Below, in pieces: positions 1 through 11,526 of a DNA stretch of 64,000 nucleotides (position 1 is its first letter; every line of letters starts with the position of its first letter). Source of the stretch: Alloascoidea africana (Eukaryota; Ascomycota; Alloascoideomycetes; Alloascoideales; Alloascoideaceae); the NCBI GenBank assembly GCA_030581615.1, contig JAKTTT010000004.1, positions 186,001 to 250,000 on the forward strand, read 5' to 3'. The notes beneath the pieces are model-generated. The model was not told the DNA's origin. It worked only from the letters and a program-made list of their open reading frames with translations, and did not search any database. The translations under genes and the position numbers were made by a program.

Positions 1-2330
1 GCACGCGCAGAAATTGGTAGAATATCCCCCATAATAGGCATTGCAGAGTCAGCACAGGCTATCTTAAAGTCGTGCACTACGCGCTCCCAGCCTTTCATAT
101 GGTCAACCAGATTTTGCTCTTCCAGAACATGATCCGAAAAAAATGACATAAAAACAAGTCTTATAAACACAAAATTAAAGCATTCGCTGAATACAAAAAG
201 CCGACGTTTCGACTGTGATTCTTGATGCTGGTTCTGAACCAAATTACGCGAGAAGTACATCTCGTGTCCACCAGTGAGCTGCATCTGCCTCCCTTCAAAT
301 GCTTGGGGCTCCAAAATAGGAGTAGATGAAGCTCGACCCTGGTAAAAAGGTTGTGGAAGATTGTGAGGAGACTGGTTTAGTGATGGTGGTTGTAAGCCAA
401 TCTTATGCTGAATTAAATGTGAAGAAGACGTGCTCCCCTCAAGCTGAAAGCTGGATCTAATTGCCCCGTTTACGCTATTCATATTTGTAGAAGATCCGCC
501 GTTCAGATCTGTCTGATTTCTCGGTAATTTCCTCGGACGTCCTCGTTTCTTACCATTTTTGGTTAGAGGAGAAGTTTTACGGTGATTCGCGGTGGCGGCA
601 GCTGAAGACGACAGTATCGGATTTGAGACAGCATTGCTACTTCTTGGTATATTCGAGTTACTCACGGCAATATTAGAAGCAGCAGGGGCTTGCTGAGGTG
701 GGCCAGAAGAGCCCACAGGGTTTGCCAAAGCACTGATGGAAATGATAGGGGAAGCAGAGGATGAAGATGAAGACCGAGCTGCTTCCGAATCAATAGCCGT
801 AGCGATCAGTTGGGGACCCGCAATGGAGTTATGCCTTGGATATGAAAATGAAGCATTAGTACTATTGGTCTTAGCTCCAAGACTATCACTCGAACCATCC
901 TGTCCATGACCGTTACCAGCACCAGTCCTCTGTCTCTTTGTTTCTCTGTCTTCTGTATCTACGGAATGACTCCTTGCTACCGTTTGCAGGGCTTCTGTTG
1001 GTGAACTTGGCTGGATACTGTCCCTAATACTAGTACCAGAGGTTGATGGAGATTTTGGGGTATTATCAGACAATTGCTGTGGCACACTCTCCAAAACAAT
1101 GGGAGCTGTGCTACTGCTACTATTTCTGCTTGAACCGCTCATAAAAGAAGGGCTCACGTTCGAAGAAGAAGAAGATTGGCCCACAATAGCAGGAACAGGA
1201 CCAGTGGCGTCAGCAGAAATAGTAGTTACAGGAGTAGGTGTAGGCGTGGTTGAATCGGTGGCAGTAATAGTGTTTACTCCGTTTTGGCTTGTGGCCATTG
1301 TCAAAACCGTGAAATGGGGAGGTGCTTGTGCCAATACTGGGGACGAAGATAAAGAGGGTGCCATATCATCGTTGGCAATTTCTTGTGGTTGATGATTCTG
1401 TATTGGTCCCAGCTCCCCTGAGTTGGCTGTCAACGATGCCTCACTAGCATTTTCGGAGGGTGTTCTAGTTGTTTCAGCAACTGGAGCCGTCTTCCTCTCA
1501 TAAACTTCCTCAAAAGTCTTGCCATTCTTATCGGCAATTATCCTCCGCACTTTCCAATCTTTGGACTCTGGAATTGAGAGTGTGTAATTAACGGGGGGTA
1601 AATATTTCTCTAGTTTCTTTGCCATTGCCCTGATATAAGCATTCTGTATCGAAAAGCTCTTAGCCGTTCCAGATTGTCGATCACCGCCTGTAGGATCCCA
1701 TTTGATTGTAATTGTTCTGTATTTCTTTTCATCTGGAAACCGGAACCAAAACTTTTGGTTGCTGGCAAGATCATTCTCCAAAACCTTTGCCCATAGCTTG
1801 ATCAGCGCTTTAGTTCTGTCCGTTGTGTTTACCAGATGCTTCTCAAACTCGTCGTTCGGAAATCCCGAAAGTTCGTCATGGATTACAACGTCAGCTTCGA
1901 GCAACAATCGAAAGCAATATGCCTGTACTGCTCTTGTGTTGAATCCCCCACTAAATGGCTTGTTATTAAGCGTGCATTCATCGTGGAATTTTTTGGCTAC
2001 CTGAGACCAGAGGTTTGATAACGATAGATTAGTTGCCGTCTGACCATTTGCGAACTGATCAAAAAAGACGCTTATGACAGCATTGACAAAGTAAATGTCG
2101 TACTCCTTTGTAAATACAAATAGTTCTTCTGGTGGTTTCGGTGATTGCTGCTGTTGTTGTTGTTTAGAAAAGTGGCGGGAAGAGGTGTTTGGAGTAGCGA
2201 TGGCTTTGCTGTGCTTTTGGCCAGGGCTTGCTTTTGGCTGTAGCTGTTGGCTCTTGTGGGTCGGTTCCGGTGTTGTTGAGCCCGGCTCGAGAGTAGGGCT
2301 GGGGTCATGGCCCGTAGCTGATGGGGGCAT
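1..2330 (-). CDS. AT-hook, low-complexity nuclear protein (5' part; cut by left edge)
   Basis: An open frame runs on the minus strand from an ATG at 2330 through base 1 without a stop, giving at least 776 residues. The 3' end lies outside the window. Residues from about 60 to 260 are ordered and mixed in composition, with Trp- and Phe-rich segments such as NLWSQVAKKFHDE and NQKFWFRFPDEKKY. The middle is long and disordered, rich in Ser, Thr, Pro and Asn. A classic AT-hook core, KKRGRPRKLPR, lies at about residue 600, which argues for binding AT-rich DNA in the nucleus. I do not recognise the family. The ordered N-terminal part could be a SANT/Myb-like or other DNA-binding fold, but this is a guess. 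A transcription regulator or chromatin protein is the most likely role. It flanks the large gene-free block. Confidence 0.7.
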   Translation of the reverse strand, partial: MPPSATGHDPSPTLEPGSTTPEPTHKSQQLQPKASPGQKHSKAIATPNTSSRHFSKQQQQQQSPKPPEELFVFTKEYDIYFVNAVISVFFDQFANGQTATNLSLSNLWSQVAKKFHDECTLNNKPFSGGFNTRAVQAYCFRLLLEADVVIHDELSGFPNDEFEKHLVNTTDRTKALIKLWAKVLENDLASNQKFWFRFPDEKKYRTITIKWDPTGGDRQSGTAKSFSIQNAYIRAMAKKLEKYLPPVNYTLSIPESKDWKVRRIIADKNGKTFEEVYERKTAPVAETTRTPSENASEASLTANSGELGPIQNHQPQEIANDDMAPSLSSSPVLAQAPPHFTVLTMATSQNGVNTITATDSTTPTPTPVTTISADATGPVPAIVGQSSSSSNVSPSFMSGSSRNSSSSTAPIVLESVPQQLSDNTPKSPSTSGTSIRDSIQPSSPTEALQTVARSHSVDTEDRETKRQRTGAGNGHGQDGSSDSLGAKTNSTNASFSYPRHNSIAGPQLIATAIDSEAARSSSSSSASPIISISALANPVGSSGPPQQAPAASNIAVSNSNIPRSSNAVSNPILSSSAAATANHRKTSPLTKNGKKRGRPRKLPRNQTDLNGGSSTNMNSVNGAIRSSFQLEGSTSSSHLIQHKIGLQPPSLNQSPHNLPQPFYQGRASSTPILEPQAFEGRQMQLTGGHEMYFSRNLVQNQHQESQSKRRLFVFSECFNFVFIRLVFMSFFSDHVLEEQNLVDHMKGWERVVHDFKIACADSAMPIMGDILPISAR

Positions 2331-5300
2331 GTCTTGAGGAGGAGTTAGATGGAGGGAAATGGGACAGTAGAAGAGAAAAAGAGATGGATGGAGAGATATT
2401 AATTATTATCAAATATTATTTTGGATGCTGTTCGAGCGGTCCGGGTCCCCCAAAACCGGAAAACCGAACGAACAAACGGCCGGAAAGCCGAACGGTACGT
2501 GCTGGGCTGAATCGGGAAATTAAGTCACCAAAGGACAGGGAGCTTTCCGGAATGGTTCGAAGAACATTCCACACAGAATTTGCTGATCCGTCTTTCATAT
2601 TTCTGGATTGTTCATGGGCAGAAACTGGTGTTTTTTCTCATGGCTTTTGAATTCTTCGCCATGTACGAACCGAAAGCGCACCAGCAGTTGTCGAAAACAG
2701 AAAAAGGGCCGATATCAGACCCATTAATCCTGAGTTAAATTAATGTCCAAATATGTCCGCCGTTTTCTTAGTCATAATCAGTGTGTGCTTCTTTGTGAGA
2801 CTAGAATGGTATCAAATAAATTGACTGAAGTGGTTCCTAGTATGTATACACTTTTACTATGGGCAATCAACCAGCTCAATTCTACAAAGGCTTTTGAGCA
2901 ATACCCAAGAGTAGGTCCCGCAAACAAATAGCATATGTCTCGTCAGTTACCTAATAGATGCAAGGCTGGAGCTCTAGCTCAAAATTTACTCTTAAATAAT
3001 TAATTGCCTTGTACTAACTAGAACTCCATGCATTTAAAACCATTCAAATTTCTTGGAGATTAAAACCACGCTGTGCAGAAATGTTTGGCTCTACTTCTTG
3101 GAAGTAAACGCTTTTCCTAATGGTTTTTGGTTTAATGTGAACCTTGCACGCAATTTTTGGGTTGCTTGGATTGAGTCAACGGTTTCGGTCAGTAAATTTC
3201 TGGCCATCACACCAATCTTCGTAGAGCAATTTTCTTATTTTTGTTAAATTGTAGCAAAGCCTAAAATATTGTTGAGGAACTTTACATATCAACAATTTCG
3301 ATCTCTCTGAATGTGTTCAGAGTATATCGATAAAGAGGTTTTACCGGTTGAGACAACTAATGGTCTTTCGTTACGGTTTCTTTAGCGTTATTTCTACTTT
3401 TTCCGGGTATTCTCGGATTAATAAAAATATCTATTGTGTTTCTCTCATTCATTTATTTGAATTACTGTGTTTTTAGTTTTCCTTTTCGTTTCATTGTGTT
3501 GTTTTGTATCTAGGCATGATTGCATTGATAGTAACTAATCGGATATTCCAATCGTCGAAAAGCGCCACTATGTCCATTTTCACTAGAAACGCCATTCTTA
3601 AATGTTTATTTAGTGTTTAATTCTATGCTCGAATGAGTTTGTCACGAGATTGTAAATTAAAGGAAGTTAGAAAATCAGAATTATGGAGATTTTTTTGGAT
3701 TCATGTAGAGAACGTTTGTATATGTTCATTTTTTAACGTGTTCCCTTCTTTTTTAACAATATGAGATTTCCAGCAAACATATGCTAGTTTTATCTAAAAA
3801 TTTGTAGGGAATAGGCTCAATTCCTGAGGGTAGCATTCGGGAATTTCATTGATCCCCCAAAACACCATGAGAAAACTCATTTCTTGTATCAACGTTTAAA
3901 GCTTCTTATCGTGGGCCATTTTTCTCCGGATTACGACCGATAATGATTAAACATAAGGAAATGTCTTGTCTGAAACTGTGGCTTTTCCCAAAAGTATCAA
4001 TGTAAAGGCTTGTTTCTTTTCACTAGTACAGATAACAAATGAAAAGCAACCGATCTTGGTCAATGATTTAACAGACTATAGAAACAATACTTATTGTTCA
4101 CTTTACTCCTTCGTGTACTTAAACAATCTCTTTCCTTTGCCAGTTTGGCTTGTATTACGATTCTGTGCATGCTCCTTGAATAGTGCTAGTAATATTAGCT
4201 TATTGATAGTTCGCTCGCTCAGAACATTAGCTACTATACCATAATAAGTCGCCGAAATAAAAAAAAAAGAAGCTAAATGATAATTCAATTTATCAGGTAA
4301 AACCAATGTGGAACTGTGAATATACACTGTAAAACAGAATTGAAGACAAATCTCGTAGGTTCTGGAACTGTGGCTAATCTCACCACCCTCAGCAGCCTAA
4401 GGTAAAAATAATCATTCAAGAAACATGGTAAATGAATCTCTTTTCCAATTACTTTAGATTCTAGTGAAATCACAAACATAAAGTTTCTAATGGAAGATCT
4501 AGAATGGAATTTGTTGCAACAATTGAATTGAGCGGTTCAAAGTCTCTCTGATCACTAATATTATATTTAGATGTATATTAATTGACAATAAATAAAAAAC
4601 AACTTTGAAGGTGCTCAATAATCGAGTAATATTTGCACACCTTTCCAACATGGTTTTACGTTGTGTTGAGCCACCAAAGAAATTATTTTTTTATTCCAAC
4701 TAAGAGACCACTGAGATCTAATAGTGGTAATCTCTTAATAAACTGACGCTTTTGGATCTTGGATGATTTTTGTTGTATGTCTTCTTAGAAACTTTTGCTT
4801 TAGAAATCTTCCTCGAGTTGCCGGAATATTCCGGGCTACTTTGACCATCTAGTTATATTTTCCATAAAAGTAAAAATTGTGGCTGAACTCTAGAACTTAT
4901 CATTAGAGGTCGGGCTTGTCAGCTATGGCGGGTACAAACTTATGTAGAAGATATTTCAATATTTCTTTTGAACTCATGCTGTTGTTGACGCCATTCCCAC
5001 CGCTCCTTTTTGGTGACTCTGAGATCACCTTCAACTCACTCGAATAGGAAGCTGGGAAAGAAAAACAGAAATGCTACATTTCAAAAACTTTTATTGAATT
5101 TCAAAATATTGAAGTTGAACACTGTTGTGAGGTTCAGTAACTAAGGACTCAGTGACACTATGTGTTATTGTGGCTGTTTCAAGCTGCCATCACTTTAGAA
5201 GGAGTTGAGAAAAATAATTGAATCCCATCCCATTATAAGGAGAGATCTCTAGTCACCAATAGAGCAAGTTTGCTCTGGCTGTCTGTGGATGAAGTTGGTA

Positions 5301-8300
5301 AACCCTCCTGTTCTTAGACACTTTTAATACTGAAATTAAACCCAAAGAGACTAATACTAAAAGACTATTTTTCCACTCTTGGAGAATATCTCATGATAAG
5401 ATTTAATAGCCAAGTTCATAAGGTCACCTATTTCAGATCAGCCACAGTTCTTCTTAAAGCATAAAAAAGCAACAATAGAGTCCCAGAGAGTTGACATTAG
5501 ATACCAGATATTGCTATATCTTAAAGTCTTGATATTCAAGGTCATTCGTTAAATCTTATACACAGAAATTATACACGCTCTTTCGGAATTTATCGAGCCC
5601 TTTCCCAGTGATTTACTAGCCAATACTGAAAAACGTTGCCAGAGATCGTAGGTTTCTCGAGCCGTCAAAATAACCGTTCTATTAGTCTGTATTTGAATCA
5701 TGCTTTTTGCAGTTCAGTTTAGGCAATTTCTCCTAGAGACCACGAACATATCAAGCCCAAGCTTTTTTCTGTATGTTGTACGATCTCATTGTTTCAATGA
5801 ATAATTCTCACCAGGTGATCACCATAAACACTGTGTACTATGGGTTGGTCAATAACTGTTGCGCTTGAAGCTCTCACGCCAGATGAATTCTTGGGCTGCA
5901 TAACTAGATTTCCATTCAACTAAAGATAATGAATGCTTTACTTCATTGTCTCCAATTGAAGAGTCTTGCAATGAAAACGCCGAATTTATCTTCAATTTTG
6001 ATAAAATTAAACTTAGTCGTATGAAATTGAGTTTTTCAGTCAGGTTTTCTGGTCATATATGATGGTTGACATGTGTGCAAATTTTCGGCATCATAATCAG
6101 GAATTCCCGTTTAAAATAGTCATAATTGTACACATAGACCACGGTGTCCAAAGGTCTACAAAGTTGGGCAGGACTCAAAGCTCAAGCAATTCTTCACAGT
6201 GGGAGTAATCAAGAAGTTGAAAGATAGGCGACTCCCCTTCTTAAATGAAAATGAGAATGTTCACGAAAAGAACTGCGACTGTTGCGAACATCTGTATCTA
6301 TCACATTGGAAGGCGGGCTTACTATCAGCCACACTTTTGAAAATTATGATCTACTTTTTCTCTTTACATGAATTACAAAAATTCAGTTAAAAGCGTTTCT
6401 TAAGGAAAACAAATGGCTTTATTTCGAGTGGTCAAGCTTTAGCTTTAGTCCTTTTTACTGAAGCTCTGATAACAGCTGTTTGATCAAAGGTTTGCTAGAT
6501 TTACTTATCTGGAAGAGATTGCATACCATCATTGATCGCTTTTTCATAAACTTTTGGATGCTTATCTTGAAGATAAATATGAGAAATAGGTTCTGTTCCA
6601 TTTATCCCAACCTCTTTTAAGTCCCCTTGCTTTTTGTCTTAGGTGTCTATGAGATCTTGTATTTTTCTCGGTGAATTATTTTTCCGATCTTCATCGCTTC
6701 TACTAGTCTGCTATTCTGAGGAGAAGAGAAAAGCAGTTGGGATCACAAAATATTTTAATGATTGACCATAGTGGTACCATCAGCAGATTCCTTTTCTATA
6801 AACCTAGCTTCAGGTCAGGTTTTAAGGGCTCCTTTTTTCATACAATACCAAATGTAGTAGTAATTCTTAGAAAAGAACGACAGGTACGTTGGAGTCACTA
6901 TTGAAATGGGATAATTAGAATAGATAAAGACCCGTGATAGGTGTATCAATCGGATTTAGTTAATTTATCTGTTCTGTATGCTTTCCTCTATTGAGCAAAC
7001 GGCTTGAGGTGTATTCCTTGCCAAACACCTTGTAACGCAAAATCCTTCTTTGAAAGGACCTTGAAAGTTTATATATCCCCAATTTTCAAAAGCTCTTTGT
7101 TCGAAGACCTTTGCTTCTGGTTTTATTTAAAATCCGCGGGTTAGAGAGGAGGAGAGTTGTTTGTAAATCGGTTTTCGCTCTTCAGAGCAGACACATCTAC
7201 CATATCGAAAAGCCTCAGGATTATCTCTTGATGAGCCCAAATAATACCTCGAACTTCAAATTGAATTTTGGGATGATAAACTGAATAAATTTTGGGCTCA
7301 AATCTTGGAAAAATGTGCTTCTTAAGACAATACGAAAGCATGACCTTTTTTGGCAGAATTTAGGATATTTCCCATACACTATCCCAGCAAGGGTCAAACT
7401 TTTTTATGTTGAAAGAATCTACTCTTACACGCTGCTATTTTTACATGTTTCTAAATAGCCTGGCAAATCCAAATAAAAACAACCGTTTCAGTTGTTGGTT
7501 TAACAATACAACCACACCAGAAAACTAAAGTGATCGATTAACAGTATGCGTGCTCAATAAAAAGCTCAAAGTATTTTTAATTCTTTGAGATAATATTTGT
7601 ATCTCTTATTCCATTTGAACGCTGTAGAAACACTTGAAACAGTTTTGAGCCACCCAAATCCTTTATTGTCTTTAATGTTGAACCAAGAGGTTTGAAAGTT
7701 TGAGTATTGCAGAAAGAAAAATCGAATTCAATAGGCGTTTAAAGAAGGGTGCTACAGGTAAATAAGAAATTTTAATCACCCTGGTTATGGTTGATCTTTA
7801 AAACATGCATGCTAATAGGTAGCCTATTCTACCACAAATGCCAAATCACTTTAGGCATATACATGGATTCTAAGAAAGATGTCTCATTTTTAGGCCCCCA
7901 AGATCATTACAACCCATTCGTTCAAACTGATAGCCGTAACAGGTTCTGAGAGCTCAAAATGTGCGTTGACTTAAGAGTAAGGGATTGAGGAAAAGCAGAT
8001 CAGGGGAGATCATCTTACGTATCTAGTAAGTTGCGTATGGGAAGCACAAACCTCGCTAACCCAGGATAATAGATTTCGTAGCGTGATTGAATAAATGCGT
8101 CCATTTAAATGAAGGTGATGATCACAAAGTCGATTTCTTTGATTTGTTGAAAGCTCAGGATTTGCAATTATTTTGAAATAATTATCTTTAGGTATATTTC
8201 CCTAAAACAAAGGCATACTAGGATTCTATATTTTTGTTTTGAGAAATCGCCGACGAAATGAAATTCAAAAGTATGACGATTGGATATCGGCGACCACCGA

Positions 8301-11300
8301 CATTCAGAAAATAAATTGTGTCGGATACAGAAGCGACACGAAAAACATGAAAATCCATATCCGGGCAAATATTCTGTCTGAAATAAAATCCCTTTGATTA
8401 GGGGGGACACAAATTAGAATTATGACGGCCACCATATGAATGATGCCAATAAAAGTGACTTTCTAAAGAGCTCTACATGGAGAGTAATTTTTTGTGAGTG
8501 GCAAAACCCCATTTTTCGTAAACTTCTTTATAATTCATTGGAGCTTTTGAAAGTATTGAACTGTAATTGTCCTACAGAAATCTGGTTCCAGAATTATTCT
8601 CCCAGCCATCTTTTTTTTATTTCGCTTGTTAATCTCAAAATGGTAAAAGGTATTAATCTATTAGAGTGGATTGCAAATTATGGCTCACTCTAGCAACAAG
8701 TAAAAAACCACGCATTTGAAACTGTGGCGGAACAGTACGGACCAAACAAACACCCCCAAGTTGACTTTTACAGATTATTTGTTTTCCCTTTTGCTTTTGA
8801 CATTTTTAAGAGGTTCTTTGAAAGCGTATTCAATGATAGGTTCAGTTAGATGTGGGAGCTAGAGGGGATTCTGGATCACGTCAAACGTTGATGCTTTTCT
8901 CATTGAAATAGGATATAATTCCTGATTAATCAGAGTGAATTTTTCTGAGCTCTTACTTAGGATAATCTTTAGTTTTTTAAAGTAGTATAGACTTGGCCGT
9001 GAAATGTGGTTCGAAAGAAAGATAACTGGATATAGATATGGTTCTTTCTAACTCAATCCAACCGTAAGAATTATTTCAAAGGTTTTCAGCCACTAGAGGT
9101 ATACAGAAAATGAGGACAGTTAGCCAACTCTCCGTAGCATTCCTCAAAACCGCTCCCAGGACATTCAGCATTCTACATCGTTGAAAAATCTGGCGTAAAA
9201 GTGCTGTTGTTATGCAAAATTCAAGTATTGTCTCCTAAAGGTGACATTTATAGCCCGTTCTTTCACTTTCAGGCTTGCCAACCAATATCTGTTGTTTTTA
9301 GCCACAAAAGTTTGAGCATTGTTACAATTCAGTTGTCATAGCTTTGGCGATGCATCGAATCTTTGAGTGCTAGAATCACTGAGGTCTTAGATTTCTGCTG
9401 ATACCTTTGATACTAGTTGAAAAAGTTAGATTTTGATCTTTTTTGGATGCTTCAAAGCTTGAGATCTACTTGGGACAGATACACATACAACTAACTACAG
9501 AGGAATGCACACTGTAAACTTGTGACTTGTTTAAAAGAATTCGATGTGTACAGACTGTTGAATACGATGTCTTAGCTTTCAAACCTATTTAAATAAACTC
9601 GTATCTAGACAATTGTGGCTTACTTAACGGCTAACTTACATTTTGAATTCAAGGCTGATGTAGTATTTTTGTAGCAAAGCTACCCTAAAGGGCCATTAAG
9701 GCAAGGACGATCTCAGCTGAGATCCTAATTTTTTCTCGTAATGACTGTTATATACCAACCAGAGTTTAGCGGAGGCCATTTGCTGCGTTGCCTTTAAAAA
9801 TGATACGAATTTCCTTCGTTTATCACTGAACGGTTCTGCTTAGACTGCTCAATTCTTCAGAGAAAAATAACTTATACAAACAAAACCTCTGAAAAGCACT
9901 CGACTTGCTATGGTCAAATTATGTTCAATTGGATACAGCATTTGATATCAGTTTGATCTTCTCGTAACAACGATTCATTCCAACTCCATGTATGTCTATT
10001 ATGCTCATAAATCTATTTAGTTTTAATTCTCTATAGTTGTAAGCACCCCAGTTGCCAAGTTTGCGGTTTTGATTACTTTAAAGCATTACAACTATCCCGG
10101 AAACTTTTTTCCAAAAAAAGTGCCTACTCAACATTTTTGACTCAAGAATGATATTACTTTGCTTCATCATTACACGTGCTAAACATTACTTTAAGCATAA
10201 CAAGACAAACTAGACATTAACTAGATTTTTTAGAAACTTTTTGGGGCCCAAGGATAAATAACCAACCCCCACGGGGTGCTTCCGATCCCTGAATTGAGCG
10301 GCTGCTTCTTCGTGATTGTGAAGCATTACTACACTATTAACACCAAGTTCCCTGTTTGGTCTCCTTTAACCTAGCTATTTAACCAAGAGAATTATCTCAC
10401 CTAGTTTTTTACTAGTCGGTAAAGATTGGAGGGTCTTCGTTCGTTCAGAATACACAATTTCAATGGAACAATGATGGACGGGTAAACAAAATTTCTCTTT
10501 CAAAAATTTCTCACTGCTTAAATTGTTACTCGTGATAATAAATCCTTGCTTGTATGAGCTTGTTGTATATTTAATTGAAAAATTGTAGTTCAATCAGTCA
10601 AACAATGTACTACACAGACTTTAACAATCACAGTTAAACAACTTGCTGTGGCCGACATTCGGGTCTTTAACACTGCTAACCCACAAATAAAAAGAAGAGA
10701 TTCTCTCTTTTGGAAGCAACACTAATAACTGAAGAAATTACTCATAGAAAACTATGGATTCTGTCTTTTAAAGTTTGATTGACTTCGTAGAGCTAATTGG
10801 CCTTGTTTGCATCACTCTAGCATCGAACCAAACAATTATTATGAAATTATTATTATAATCAATAGATCTCATAAGGATGAGGTTGTTTATGCTTACTGAC
10901 AACTCACTAAGTTTCCAAGAACAATCTTTTTGGGTATGGCTTTCTTTTTTCCAAAGCCAAAGAAATGCAAAAGCGGAGAGCAACCAGACTTGTATTTAGC
11001 TTGGTGTTCAAGGCATACAAAATAGATATATTTCTCTTTAGTGTGCATTTCAAGCTTTCTTACTTATTCCTCCAACATTGAAAGGATGAAAGTGTTGCTC
11101 CATGAAGGTTTGCTGAGCATGAAAGACTCTCAGAAAAGAATCCTGGCATCTTCGCCGACACGATCAGAATGAGGAAATTGTCTATTTTTGGTTCAGCTAG
11201 TTTTAATCAGCAGGAGTTAAACTACCAGATTCCTGGTAATCTGGTTAAAGGGTCCAAGGAATACAAAAATTTGGATTATAGGGAATCTACGAAAAGCTGG

Positions 11301-11526
11301 AGTTTGTTGCAATGTAATGCCATGACTCTCCATTGAACAATAAAGTACAGCATATGTAAGGATATTGTTTGTCATTTCTTTATATACATCGTAGACGGTT
11401 TCGCTGTCAACATTTCCGCCCCATATCAGTATGCAAACACTAAGCGACTCAGTCACCTGCCATAGATTTTGCGGTCTTGGAGCCTTCAAAGAGGTAGATG
11501 ATAAAATAACCTTATAGTTGTCTGTG
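2331..11526. other. 9.2-kb AT-rich gene-free block
   Basis: No frame here looks like a protein. The longest open frames are about 60-130 codons, overlap randomly on both strands and show no family motif, signal peptide or splice-joined continuation. Base composition is clearly more AT-rich than the flanking genes, with many short A/T runs. I saw no tRNA arm pattern, LTR or tandem array. The sequence is mostly unique to the eye, but a short motif, TGTGGCT in an AAYTGTGGCTRA-like context, recurs on both strands. A block this long without genes is exceptional among the otherwise tightly packed genes here. A regional centromere core, a silent region or a graveyard of fully decayed sequence are the main options. 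None can be proved from sequence alone. Confidence 0.75.
3977..9620. repeat. Dispersed TGTGGCT motif, eight copies on both strands
   Basis: Exact TGTGGCT occurs on the plus strand at 3977, 4369, 4878, 5169 and 9614, and on the minus strand (AGCCACA) at 5440, 6327 and 9300. Flanks often match AA(C/T) before and (G/A)A after the core, for example GAACTGTGGCTGA and AAATTGTGGCTGA. Near matches lie at 8723 (TGTGGCG) and 10647 (TGTGGCC). Copies are irregularly spaced and in both orientations, unlike a tandem satellite. It could be a protein-binding site or the relic of a decayed repeat. Positions were found by eye and the list may be incomplete. Confidence 0.45.

Noticed and set aside
1702-2004. 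Plus-strand open frames over the left-edge gene
   Set aside because: The minus-strand frame is open for the whole 2.3 kb with an ATG and an AT-hook; the plus-strand frames are its shadows.
2331-11526. tRNA, snoRNA or protein genes in the gene-free block
   Set aside because: I looked for T-arm patterns, C/D boxes, and splice-linked open frames and found none that hold together.
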